Shown one piece after another: positions 12,041 to 26,260 of a DNA stretch of 64,000 bases (position 1 is its first letter; each line of letters opens with the position of its first letter). Source of the DNA: Cristatella mucedo (Eukaryota; Bryozoa; Phylactolaemata; Cristatellidae); the NCBI GenBank assembly GCA_009760855.2, contig WPIO01000002.1:5451001-5515000 (forward strand), written 5' to 3'. Made by a program: the position numbers and the translations under genes. Under the pieces are notes generated by a model. The model saw only the letters and a program-made list of their open reading frames with translations. It was not told the DNA's origin and did no database searches.

Positions 12041-12484
12041 CCGCTTCAGCGACTACATACGCAGCTGCTATCTCGCCAGCGCCCGCGCTAGATGCCCCAG
12101 CCGCATTTGCGTTTTTGTTTTCTTTTGCGATCAGCAAATCAAAGAGAATGTGATTACGACGCCACGGCGCTAGCGGATGCCGCTCTGAGCGAAGTGGAGG
12201 TCGAAGACGTTACAATGCGTCACATCCCAGTAGATTGGCTTATATTGCGCTTCTGGATACGGCAACTCCACTGGACCGTGATGCGGACCGGCGGGGTTGC
12301 CGCCACCTTTCGGTTGAATATGCGATACCCAAAATTTACTTCCCATTGACTGAAAGAGATGCAATTTAAACAGTTTGAGTTAGTTTTGTGCCGCCAGTCT
12401 TTCAGCTAGACGACACGAGCTTCTTTTATCAAGCTAGTCAATAAATTTCTACCCAAAAAAGTGGTATGTGAAATACATATTGTG

Positions 12485-12600
12485 ATAGTGCCTTAAGAGA
12501 ACTTAATCTCTATTCGGGTGCCTTACTTTTACGCCAGAGCTCGAGCACACAACCCTGATCCTTTGAGGTGAGCTCCTTACGAATGGATCAAATCAAGGCA
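12485..12600 (-). mobile_element. SINE2 copy, partial
   Basis: 'tgccttaagagaacttaatc' and 'tctattcgggtgccttactt' match the shared SINE2/LINE A tail. 'gagctcgagcacacaaccct' matches the B-box region. The A-box end is missing or diverged. Confidence 0.65.
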
Positions 12601-12736
12601 AATTTGAAAGCTCATAGCAGCTGTTGGGTAATTGGTCGTATTTTTTTAGTCTACGTGCTTTAAACTCTATTTTTATCCAATGCATGTGCTACCCACGTTA
12701 TTTCGTTGCCTTACATGGTCTGAACATCGCTACGAA

Positions 12737-12794
12737 ATGCTTACTAACGACAGCCTAAGGGCTAAGGAGTGCTTAGGCTGTCATTAGTAAGCAT
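12737..12794. repeat. 23-bp-arm inverted repeat (hairpin)
   Basis: ATGCTTACTAACGACAGCCT and the next three bases at 12,737-12,759 pair with the reverse complement ending at 12,794. There is one mismatch and a loop of about 12 bases. Confidence 0.9.
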
Positions 12795-13122
12795 TCAGAG
12801 TTTAGCATCCAGTTATTCTTGTTGCCTCAGTGAAGTTACTTATATATACATACTTATGTAGCCATGCAATTCATCTACCTAAAACTAAGCAGTCATTAGT
12901 CTCTATTCTCAAATAAATTTTTTCAAAATAAAACCATGACTTTTTTGGTATAGATTGACCTCGATCTTTTGCATGGTTTGATCCTTCCAGCATGTCAGAC
13001 CCTTTTAAATTTCTTACGGTGTTGCATGTATTTCTGAATTCGTGTATGGAAATCAAAGACTTTGTCAAGTTGAACGATGACATAACCAACTTATCAGTTA
13101 TGAACACATCGAGCGTTTTCAG

Positions 13123-13182
13123 ATATATATATATATATATCTGTCCTACATATATATATGTATATATATATATATACATATA
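13123..13182. repeat. (TA)n microsatellite, two blocks
   Basis: (TA)n at 13,123-13,140 and 13,149-13,182. The second forms the 3' tail of a minus-strand SINE2. Confidence 0.95.
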
Positions 13183-13322
13183 ATTTACATAGCGCCCCAA
13201 GAAAACTTAATCTCTATTCAGGCGCTTTACATATGCCTCGGGGCTCGAGCCCATGACCTCAATCAGACCTTGGTCGGGGCGAGAACCTTAACAGCTGGAC
13301 CAAACCAGCTCGGCATCGGAAA
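13183..13322 (-). mobile_element. SINE2, tRNA-derived SINE with LINE A-like tail
   Basis: Read on the minus strand, the head has an A-box-like 'tggtccagctgttaagg' (from about 13,287-13,303) and a B-box-like GGGCTCGAGCC (about 13,240-13,250). These are followed by 'atgtaaagcgcctgaataga' and 'gattaagttttcttggggcg', which match the LINE A 3' terminus. The 3' end runs into (TA)n at 13,149-13,182. Confidence 0.82.
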
Positions 13323-13324
13323 AC

Positions 13325-14130
13325 CCAGCCCTAATAATGTGCTCGGACAGCATGTCTCATTTAGCATCTGCGAGACCTTTCACTGGACAATTACATCAAC
13401 TACATATTAAAGTCTACCTCATTTCAGCTGCATGCAATTAAAAAACTTTAGCCTTCTTAGACGAGTCACATCTAAGCTTGCAAATGCATTTGTCACTTAG
13501 TCGTTTTGGCTTAAGTGACTAATAACCCTCGTTCGGCTGGTCTGCTCAATAACTTGCTTATTAGAGTTGAGCCCAAACTCTACTTCTAAGCTTGTCTTTC
13601 GCAAACATAGCAACTGCCATGTTACACAATTTGTAGCCAACCTGCAATGGCACCCGGAGCGAGTCTCGGAGCCCAGTTTGGGCTGAGGAGCGGAGCGGAG
13701 GTATTCGCTCGACTCGGTGCAAAACTGCTCCGACGGCTCCGAGGGGGCTATCGCATTGGCACATTCTTCGGCTACCGCTCGTCAGCGCTTGTCGGCTACA
13801 GCTTTATAAGCATTTATAAGCATTGCTTTATCAGCATCTGCTCGCTCTTTCACTTCGGCATCTCAATCAAGAAGCCTATAGACTTAAAGACTCTTCTACT
13901 CACTTCTAGGTCTCAAATGCGTGCTCGGGTTTACCCATCCCAACTACTTCTAATCAAGCTAGGTAACGTACCACCTGCTTCTCTGACTTACGCCGTTCAG
14001 CTCTGCCTCTAAACAGCCTCAAGTCATGTGTGCCCGCACCTTTACTTCCCATACTCTGAAAGCCCGGAACTCAATGCCTATTGACGTCATGACAACCTTG
14101 ATATTAAGAAATTGAAAAGATATTAAAAAT
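13325..14130 (+). mobile_element. Decayed LINE A fragments, interrupted
   Basis: 13,340-13,500 resembles the 'gaccacatcagctccacagt' to 'aagttggtccatgcatttgt' segment of LINE A. 13,860-14,120 resembles its 3' part (charged C-terminal region, 'gcccggaactcaatgcctat'). About 350 unrelated bases (13,510-13,860, GC-rich) lie between. Identity is low. Confidence 0.55.
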
Positions 14131-14324
14131 CCACCTCTTCGTTGAGCGTTTAGTTTGTCCCTAGCCTTACGTCACTTAACCGTAGTCGTAATCAAAGCAG
14201 AAAAAAAACAGCTAGGCACCTGAGTTTTTATGTTGGCAGAATTTTTCAGTACTGCATTCACATTGTACTTGAGGATTTGAGGACATAGAAAAATGTAGCT
14301 TCCCGTTTCTTTATAGGTAACCGT

Positions 14325-14360
14325 ATCATAGAGTGACCGGTGACCGTATCATAGAGCTGC
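14325..14360. repeat. Short direct repeat
   Basis: 'accgtatcatagag' occurs at about 14,322-14,335 and 14,343-14,356, separated by 'tgaccggtg'. Confidence 0.8.
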
Positions 14361-14621
14361 AGGCGTCAGTTACACAGTAAAAGATCCGACAGTTGGAGGA
14401 CAATTTTATGTTTTATTAGAAGCTTTGCCATTTATTAGCGTCAACCACCTTTACAGTTGCAACCCATTTATTTTACTAAATGACTCCAAACGTAGCTTCT
14501 ATGCTAGCTGCTGCACCGTAAAAAGAATCATTCCCAGCAATGAATGTATTGTTAAAATTACCAAAAACTTCTTCCCTACGAGGCTGGTAACGACGCTAGT
14601 ATAACTTAAAAAATATATCAC

Positions 14622-14760
14622 TGGTATAGCGCCCTAAGAGAACGTAATCTTTATTCCTGCTCTTCAAATAGTCCAAGGCGCTCGACACCTCGATGATCAC
14701 ATACATTCACATTGACCTTGGTCTGGGTGAGCCCCTTAACCACTGGGATAAACCAGTAAT
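14622..14760 (-). mobile_element. SINE2 copy next to a LINE A 3' end
   Basis: 'tagcgccctaagagaacgta' (tail), 'gacacctcgatgatcacata', then 'ccttggtctgggtgagcccc' and 'ttaaccactgggataaacca', the reverse complement of the A-box end. It directly abuts the LINE A tail at 14,757. Confidence 0.75.
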
Positions 14761-15565
14761 AATAAAAATAATAATGGACTTGATAGAGCGCCCCCAGAGA
14801 ACTTAATCTCTTTCTAGGCGCTTTACATTTGCTGCAGAGGGAAATGCAATTAAATTGTAAGTAAAATAATCCCTGAAAAACAAACAAAATGAATAATATG
14901 GTTGGGGGTAACATGCACAGGGTCAGCATGCAAATGTGGTTAGTGGCAGCATGCACAGTGTCAGCACGCATAAGCACATCAAGGACGAATCACAGGGACC
15001 CCCTAAATGCTGTCCTAAATAGGTGTTTTTAGGTTCCTTTTAAATGTGGTCAGGTCAGGGGATGTTCTGACGCAGATCGGGAGGGAGTTCCAGGCTTTGG
15101 GAGCATACGAACTAAATGCACGGTCTCCAAAGGATTTGAGTTTTTTACGAGGTATTTGTAGACTGTTGGATTCCGAAAAGCGGGTGGTACGATGCTTGGC
15201 CTGATGGGGTAGTACATCTGAGAGATAGGCTGGAGCCATAGAATGAAGGGACCTAAAAGTGAGCGACAAAACCTTGAAGTCAATCCGTTGCTTGACTGGT
15301 TGCAAGTGCAGGTCGGCGAGAAGTGGAGTAATGTGGCAACTATGATGCTCACGACAGACAAGCCTAGCTGCAGAGTTTGGCACCGGCTGCAATCGCCTGA
15401 TCGCACATGCTGGTAGGCCAGTAAGCAGTGAGTTGCAGAAGTCGAGACGGGATGTCACGAATGCATGGACCAACTTGGACGTGGTATCCTTATCTGAGCA
15501 AGCCCAATTTTAGCAATGTTATGAAGCTGAAAATAGGCAGATTTGAATGTGGAGCTGATATGGTC
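14757..15565 (-). mobile_element. LINE A 3' fragment, young-looking
   Basis: On the minus strand an uninterrupted 152-codon frame (15,015-15,473) encodes the RT C-terminal region (VTSRLDFCNSLLTGLPACAI to the family end LTTFKRNLKTPI). The non-coding 3' end and an (AAT)n-type tail follow at 14,757-14,775. It is nearly identical to the copy at 31,745-32,560. Confidence 0.9.
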
Positions 15566-15644
15566 GTCTAACGAGAGGTCGTAGCCAGATGATTAACATG
15601 GAAAACAGATTAAATGGTCTAGTCAAGAACTTCCACGAACATGA

Positions 15645-15875
15645 TCACATCCATCGTACTTATGCGTGCTGACACTGTGCATGCTGCCACTAACCATATT
15701 TGCATGCTGACCCTCTGCATGTCACCCCAAACGATGCTATGCTTGTTATCATTGAGCATGGTACCACAAACCATTCGATAGTACTTCCTTTGCAATAAAT
15801 GTAAAGTGCCTTGAAAGAGATTGAGTAATCCGAAGGCTCTGTGCCAAATGTATTATTATTGCATTGCTAAATAAA
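15645..15875 (+). mobile_element. LINE A 3' end
   Basis: It runs from 'atcgtacttatgcgtgctga' to 'taaagtgccttgaaagagat' and a short TATTATTATT tail at 15,852. It lies close to, and opposite, the preceding minus copy. Confidence 0.8.
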
Positions 15876-16884
15876 TACATTAGTAGTTTAGTGCATTGAT
15901 TGTACTACTAATATAGACCAATTTCTTCAAAACCTTTGTATTCAGCTAATTATAGCTTGGCCTTACCAATAAATCTCCAGCAAAGAGATTTAAATTTGGC
16001 TTAATAGATTAGAAGCATGCCCACAGCAAAATGTGATATGCTATTCTTTATTTACAGAAGTGAGTTTTTTCAGAATGGCGTCTTGCGTTTGAGCGCTATG
16101 GAGATATGGAAGAGAGTAAAACTCATTTTCGTAACTAAAATTGCTATTTCAGTGAAAAAAACCCCAAAATAGAACCGAAATGCGCGCCGATCACTAAGTA
16201 TAACTTAAACGACAGAGAAATCTCACGACAGAGCTGCTGATCCTATGTAAAGCCTGCCACACTGACCTCATATACCATTGACAGCATTAATCGGTGCTGG
16301 TATTTTCCCTCCATTTAGTAGCGTAGCACCTTGATCTGGATTCCTAGACAGTCTATAGAACTGAGAGCCATGATCGTAAGGGGAATGTTACCCCAATCAA
16401 GGTCGGATATAACTAATGCGATCGTACCGAAGGCAGTCAATTTCATATGTAATGCAGAGAAATCAAAGAAGACTGGACCACTGATGGCTGGCGTCTGTTG
16501 ATCCAAACTCACTAGACGCTCGCCAGACGCCAATGACTCAAGCAATTGTGCTATTGGTTGAATTCAACGCCAAAACGGAAGCTGTGCCTCCTAACCATGA
16601 GAACCACCCAGCACGCTGCGATGCAGCACTAAGTACAACACAAATCGTTCCGTTTGGTTGTCATTTAATCAGCGATACATCTGTAAAGTGAAATTCAGCT
16701 TTTTTCTACCCTTCCCCGCTCCTTAAAGCTGCCATTGGAAATAGGTATTCTTGGCAATTTGAGATTGTGAAGCTGCCGAGAAACCTAAAATAATGTTAGT
16801 CAAAGCGAATAAAAGCTAGTAAATTTATGGAATTACATGGATCAATTTTGCGCCAGTCTTTCATTTAGTTTACAGTAGCTTGAA
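15876..16884. other. Unassigned intergenic sequence
   Basis: Contains the unrecognised minus-strand frame at 16,315-16,545 and otherwise no visible feature. Confidence 0.45.
16315..16545 (-). other. Unrecognised 76-codon open frame
   Basis: The product (for instance GPVFFDFSALHMKL, LDWGNIPLTIMAL) has an ordinary hydrophobic/polar pattern, unlike repeat-derived frames. I do not recognise it. A retropepsin-like fragment is conceivable but unsupported. It is isolated between LINE A fragments. Confidence 0.2.
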
Positions 16885-17065
16885 TTTATTCGGTCGAGAG
16901 CGATTTCCGGGCTTTGGGAGAAAACAAAATATAGGCCCGGCCTCCAAATGATTTGCGGTTGGTTCATGGCTTAGCTACACGACTGCGATGTTCATAGCAG
17001 ACAAGCCTAGTCGCCGAGATGTTACGCCAACTTTAAGCGTCTGATCGCATAGGCCAGAAGACCTG
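16885..17065 (-). mobile_element. Degenerate LINE A fragment
   Basis: 'ccgggctttgggagaaaaca' and 'gttcatagcagacaagccta' are diverged matches to the minus-strand copy at 15,095-15,400. Confidence 0.6.
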
Positions 17066-18124
17066 CGAGTTATGATGGTGCCACCGACTCGCTTCAGAGT
17101 CGCTCCGCACGCTTTCAGCTCTAAGCTGTTTGGCTTTACCGGTTAGGTAAACCACCTGAATTGCATAAAATTCTGGCTTCAACAGGCAAATATGTTTTCA
17201 TGCACGCACCGGTTGGATTTAGGGTGTCTCGCGCACCCTTACCGGACACCCTTGTCTGCCCCTTTCTGAAACTTCTGTAGTCAGCCTGTACGGGTAGCTT
17301 CGCACTCAAGGCTGGGAGTTTCTGGACGCGGAGGGCAAGGCGGCGTGGCGCATGGCGGCAGCATTCTTTCCAAGGTACTGCTCACACGACGGGATTACTT
17401 TATTTCCTCTGCCTCCTCCATTGCGGGGCCTGCAAATCCAATCAATCGAACTGATGCATTGTTGATGTTGAAGCGGCGAAGTGCTAGACTAGCCAGATTG
17501 TTGCTGCGTAAAGATTATTCGCGGTTCCTGATATAGTGCACAGTCAGCCTCTCGAATTTCGACTTGGGAAATTCGGAGATACAAAATCGGCAGCGGTCAT
17601 GAAAACAATCAAACTTTATCTAAGAAAGCATTCGAAATTCGCGCGTAGTTAATTGATTTGACGATGCCAAAGACAATATGAAGAAACGATGACTGACAGC
17701 TATGCACTGCGGGTACTTAATGATCTCCTAAGCTTGCGTGACGACTCGCTAGAGGTAAGGCGTGTTCAGAGTGGTCTCGTGCATTCATATGTTTAGAGGG
17801 TCTCGCGAGGGCCAAGAGAAAGAGCAAGTTGCTGATCCTCCGGCAATATCGTCCAAATACTCTTCACCATCATAATTATTTTACCTCTTAATGTCCTCAT
17901 CAGAAGTTATCGTCGTAGGATTAATTTTATACCATTCTTGACTTACGAACTTTGGTGGCATGAAAGTTGGTCAAGTAATATTCCGTCAGTTGTGCTTTCG
18001 GCCATTAGCGTGGCTGGAGTTTCGCCAGCGACCTCGATTCAGGCAGTTAAGAGGTGCCCTGGGCGCCGGGTGAGTTGCCGTACGTCATGGCTGATTCTGG
18101 ACGCCCGTGGGTTTATCGGGGCTT
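17066..18124. other. Unassigned intergenic sequence
   Basis: A 63-codon frame at 17,345-17,536 (RRSARLARLLLRKDYSRFL at its end) is unsupported. No repeat match. Confidence 0.45.
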
Positions 18125-18790
18125 CACCTAAAAGTCGGCTTGATTATTGTAATTCCATTTGGGCTGGGCCACCAAAGAAAGCAACTAGGCCACTGCAGCT
18201 GGCCATGAATATGGCTGCAACGCTAGTCTTCAAGTTCCAGAGGTTTGAGCACGTGTCTCCTTTGCTAAAAGAGCTAGGATGGATGCCGGTTGATCAACGG
18301 ATACAGAGCAAAGTTTTTACGATGACCCACAAGACCCGCCACGGCTTGGCTCCTTCGCACCTAGCTAAACTGCTGCACCAGTTTCAGCCTCTTCGCGCCC
18401 TCAGGTCATTTGTGGATGATAAATTAGCTGTTCCATTCTCCGCTTAAAGACCGTTGGCGACAGAAGCTTTAGCTCTGCAGGTCCCAGACTGTGGAACTCG
18501 CTTCCACGATTCTTACGCAACGACAACTACTCTCCTACTGCCGACTATGGCTCATCCTGTTCAGCTGTTCTGAGCTGCTACTTCCACGCTACTCATTCCT
18601 CAACTGCTCTCCTGACTCTGCTTTGCTTTCCATTTTCTCTTTGTTGCGTGAGACGAAGTCTATTGGCTATCGACTGCGTACCGTAAGCCGCTTAGGCTGT
18701 GAGTGCGCGATACAGCACTTTTCTGCGTAACACCCACATAGTTGTATGGCGTTGTGGAGTTACAGACGGAGATACATTACAATTCATGGC
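18125..18790 (+). mobile_element. LINE B 3' half, comparatively well preserved
   Basis: It encodes the C-terminal part of the RT in one open frame to 18,447 (SRLDYCNSIWAG, ATRPLQLAMNMAA, LKELGWMPVDQRIQSKVF), then shifts for the VGDRSFSSAGP block. It ends at 'ggagatacattacaattc'. It is useful as a reference copy for the family. Confidence 0.88.
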
Positions 18791-22325
<3,535 letters not shown>

Positions 22326-22326
22326 G

Positions 22327-22660
22327 TATAATTCTTTTTGTGTAGCGCCCTGAAATAACCTATTCTCTATTGTGGCGCTTCACATATGTCGCGGGGCTCT
22401 ACCCCACGACCTTAAAAAAATCCTAGCTGATTAAACAGCCTCTTTTTGTATAGCGACAGAAGAGCCTTTACGGCTATCACCACCGCTTGCAGTGGCGATA
22501 AAGAATCGCCCACCGCAGGAATCGAACCCACGACCTCGGGAACGAGGTCGTGAAAGCAACCGCCTTATCTAGTGTGTCATCACGACCTTAGTAATCAACT
22601 GTATTCACCTTGACATTGCTCGGGGACCTTAATCACTGGCCCAAACCAGCGCAGCGTGCA
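22327..22660 (-). mobile_element. SINE2 copy split by a SINE1 insertion
   Basis: The tail half is at 22,340-22,414 ('tagcgccctgaaataaccta', 'ggcgcttcacatatgtcgcg', B-box-like 'ggggctctacccc'). The head half is at 22,581-22,655 ('cttgacattgctcggggacc', 'ttaatcactggcccaaacca'). Its 3' end leads into (TA)n/(CA)n at 22,215-22,325. Confidence 0.85.
22415..22580 (-). mobile_element. SINE1 inserted inside a SINE2 copy
   Basis: This is a full-length minus-strand copy of the same family: the B box is read as GGTTCGATTCC from 22,518-22,528, the body is conserved, and the 'cagctaggatttttt' tail is at the low-coordinate end. It is flanked by CACGACCTTA at 22,405-22,414 and 22,581-22,590, a 10-bp target-site duplication within SINE2. 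Confidence 0.9.
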
Positions 22661-23172
22661 TCAATGAAGCTCTTTAAGTGAATGGTTTCAGAGAAGCCAC
22701 ACCGGAAAGAGCCACATGCATGATCCAGAGTGGAAAGCCTTTGCAACGACATTTCAATTCCATTCAACAAAGGCGAACGAATTTGCTCAAGAAACATTTA
22801 ATCTTGCTTTTCCGCATCCAAGAGCCATCCGACAGTGGTATAGCCCTGCAGACGATTAACAAAGCTTCAATAGAAGCTTTTTCCGCTCTCGTTTCTCGCA
22901 CAGCAGAAGAAAATGCACAAGGACACGAGAAATGTGTTCACTTATGATGGATGAAATGTCTAAATGTAGCACCTAGAGCCTGTGAATAGATTATACCAGG
23001 GCCATGATGATTTTTTTGTCAGGCATGCTGCACGTGGTGTCAATTATTCTGCACCTATCGCTACGGATGCACCCGCTGAGCATCTACTCGCGCACACGCT
23101 AGTTTCATCGAACGGTAGGTGGAAACTTCTCCAGGACTATTTCTTCGTCGAAAGCCTTACAGGGTTACAGGG

Positions 23173-23248
<76 letters not shown>

Positions 23249-25114
23249 ATATTGTATGGGAATGTATTCCATTGGCTTATAAAGCATGGACATCATTCGC
23301 ATTCGCGTCAATTCAAAGTCAAGTGATGAGCCGTCAAGCCATTTAAACATGCTCAAGGCATTAGGTGCAGTTTTTCCGCCAACTATGATAATAACAATAG
23401 TAACTGATCTTACAAGTCGCACAAGAGAATCAATACCAAGGGCTAGTTACATGGACGGTATCAAATATGAAAAAGGCAAGCATAGTTTTTTTAGCCAGTA
23501 TGCTAAAGAGCACATGAAGGTGCTTATGGCTGGTACCTGTTAGTAAGACATTTGGCTCGTAACATGCAACGAATCATGCACAGGTAAGCACTCAAAGCAC
23601 ACCATACAGCTAACTGTCAGACATTAGCAGACCAGATTCTGGGCATGAAAAAACACAGCTCGAATAAGTAACTAGATCCTAGTCCGAAGCTTCTGAAAAT
23701 ACTTAACGAAGCATGCATCGGAGAATACTGAGTATTGCGTCACTCGAAGACGAGTGAACCGCCAGCTTTCTCGTCGCAGTCTCACATTAACGTGTAACTG
23801 GAATCTAAATACTAACAAATAAGAAAAGACTAAGAAATTCCAAACCTCTACGTACAAGAGTGAGCTGTAGCTATTGCGCCGTTGATTCTGTACCATTTCC
23901 TCGATAATCAAAGTATGGGCAAGCAGCCACACACCCCCTTACAGCCCCCTGTGTCGAGGTCGTCCAATCGCGTACTCTGGTTTCAAAGGTTAGCCAGTCG
24001 GAAAAGCCTTTATACAGGTCAGTGGTTCATGCCGATAGCCGGATTACTAGGAACATTATCAGCATAATTCCTTTAAATTTTTTACTTCATTAATTAAATG
24101 CATAGTATAAATAAGTTTTCAGATATGATACGGGTGGTCTCTTTAGACTTGGTCTGGCCTAAGCTGGAGAAGTCTGCAGTGAGACACTTGCCAGTATGGC
24201 AGCGCCCATTATGGTTGCGTGAGGGACTCGATATCCGTGAAGGTTATATCGTGCTAGAGACCTATAGGTCCGTACTTTATTTTCGCAGCTATTTTAATTG
24301 CTATATTCGTTGTGGTTTATTTAAACTGAAATGATCCTACGGTAAAACGATAGCATCTCTATTGGATGCCGTGCGTACCGGAGTAACCAAGAGGTGGCAG
24401 CTCGATACATGCATCCAGTAATACCGTTCGACCTTAGTATCGATTCGTTTCAGCTCCAGCCTTTTGGCTCATGTGTTGACGCTCGCTAGCCCCGTGTTGG
24501 CGATGATTTTCTATACGGCAGCTTCGTTATGATTCAGCGCCCGGGCTGGTAGAGCCATTTGCACTCAAGCTAGCCTAAAATCATCGGGGTCTCTTACCAG
24601 CTGGACCGGTGGCGCTTCATGCTGCCGCTCATTTAGGTACCTGGAAGTTGTCGCCAGTTCTAAGCTAAGTGCCATGAAATATGTGGCTGTAGGCTTTCAG
24701 AAGCAGTGAAATGTCAAGCAGTATGGTTGTGCAAATGCTACCGTTTGTTAATTTGATCGCCTATACTCTTCTGGTGCTGTTGTGGAATACCTACCGTGAC
24801 GTTTATGGCGTTTTTGCTTTTCAGGTTTGTTCAAGCCCGATTTCCATCGCGTTTATCTTGAGTACTGAGCCGGTGATTAATTGATAAATCACTGCTGTCT
24901 GGATTTTTCCGATGTGTTCATAATAGCTTGAGGTTAAGAATAGTGATAACACATTTGAATAGCACCATCGGAGAACTAAATCTTGTGCAAGGTATTTTGC
25001 ACATACTGTAATGAAAGTGCATCAATTAGTGATAAGCACCCATTAGCACACAATGGGCAAGTCACATGGACCCAGCAAAGGTTGTTACAAGCAGGTATGT
25101 TTCTACCTTCTTTT
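22661..25114. other. Unassigned intergenic sequence
   Basis: Apart from (GA)n at 23,179-23,245 there are only short frames (such as 22,678-22,947 and 24,098-24,334) with no recognised motif. A host exon here cannot be excluded. Confidence 0.4.
23179..23245. repeat. (GA)n microsatellite
   Basis: About 33 uninterrupted GA units. Confidence 0.98.
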
Positions 25115-25597
25115 GAAATGTTAGGTCAGGGGATGTCGTGACGACAGTCGAGATCGAGGATCGAGGAGGGAGATCCAGGCTTTGGGAGCATGCTAACTAA
25201 ACGCAGTCACCAATCGATTTGACATTTGTTAGAGGCCCAGCTAAATGAGTCAGAACAGTAGGTGGTACACAGCACTTAGACTGTAATCCAAAGAGCCCAC
25301 AAGAAAGAGACTGCTTGAAGCCTGAAGGCACGTCCAGGTACCCACCTCCGAAAAATCTCTCCTTGGGTTGCTGGCATCGAAGAGGCAGCCTGGTGCCAGA
25401 TGCCTAGCCTGATTGTGTGCTAGGGTGGATAGCTAGGAAGGAGCAAGAGAATGGAGGGGCCTAAAAGTCTGTGACGAAATCTTGAAGTCCATACACTGCT
25501 TGATGTGGGGCTAGTACAGATCAGTGAAAGTGGTGTTGTGTGACAACTGCTATGCTCACGACTGACTAGCATTGCTTCAGAGTTTTGCACCTACTGA
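25115..25597 (-). mobile_element. Degenerate LINE A fragment with internal insertion
   Basis: 25,125-25,250 and 25,445-25,590 match the minus-strand copy at 15,045-15,390 ('ggtcaggggatg', 'tccaggctttgggagcat', 'ttgaagtccatacactgctt'). The 190 bases between are unrelated. Confidence 0.65.
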
Positions 25598-26062
25598 AAG
25601 CACACTGACCCACAAGGCCTGCCACGGTTTGACTCCTCCATACCTAGCTGAACTGCTGCATTAGTTTCAGCCTCTTCGTGCCCTCAGTTCCTGTATGGAC
25701 AATAAATTAGCTGTTCCATTCCTCCGCTTAAGGACCGTTGGCGACAGAAGCTTTAGTTCTGCAGGTCCTGGAGTGTGGAACTCGCTTCCACAATTCTTAC
25801 ACACGACAACTACTCCCCTGCTGCCGACTATGGCTCATCCTTTTCAGCGGTCCTGAGCTGCTACTTCTATGTGACTCACTAGTTCAACTGCTCTCCTGAC
25901 TCTGCTATGCATTCCACTTTCTCTTGTTGTGTGAGACGAAGTCTGTTGGCTACCGAAAGCCGCTTAGGTTGTGAGTGCGCTAAACAAAATTCTCCTGCTT
26001 AGCACCCACATAGTATTAATGGCTTTGTGGAGTTACAGACGGAGATACATTAAAACTCTCTC
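25598..26062 (+). mobile_element. LINE B 3' fragment, left partner of an inverted pair
   Basis: It begins at 'cacactgacccacaaggcct', directly after a LINE A fragment, and ends at 'cagacggagatacattaaaa'. It lies tail to tail with the minus-strand copy that follows. Confidence 0.85.
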
Positions 26063-26260
26063 TCCGCAACTCCACAATGCCACAAAAACTATGTGGGTGT
26101 TACACTGGAGAGTTTTGTATAGCACACTCACAGCCTAAGCGGCTTTCGGTACGCGTTCGGTAGCCAACAGACTTCGTCTCACACAACAAGAGAAAGTGGG
26201 AAGCAAAGCAGAGTCAGGAGAGCAGTTGAGGTAGTGAGTAGCATGGAAGTAGCAGCTAGC
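26063..26260 (-). mobile_element. LINE B 3' fragment, right partner of an inverted pair
   Basis: This is the reverse complement of the last about 190 bp of the family (from 'ctgctacttc' to the gttacag end). It forms a near-palindrome with 25,857-26,044. Confidence 0.85.

Noticed and set aside
24525-24620. A-box-like 'ggctggtagagcc' and 'accagctggaccggtggc' suggesting another SINE
   Set aside because: No B box at a proper distance and no second copy in the window.
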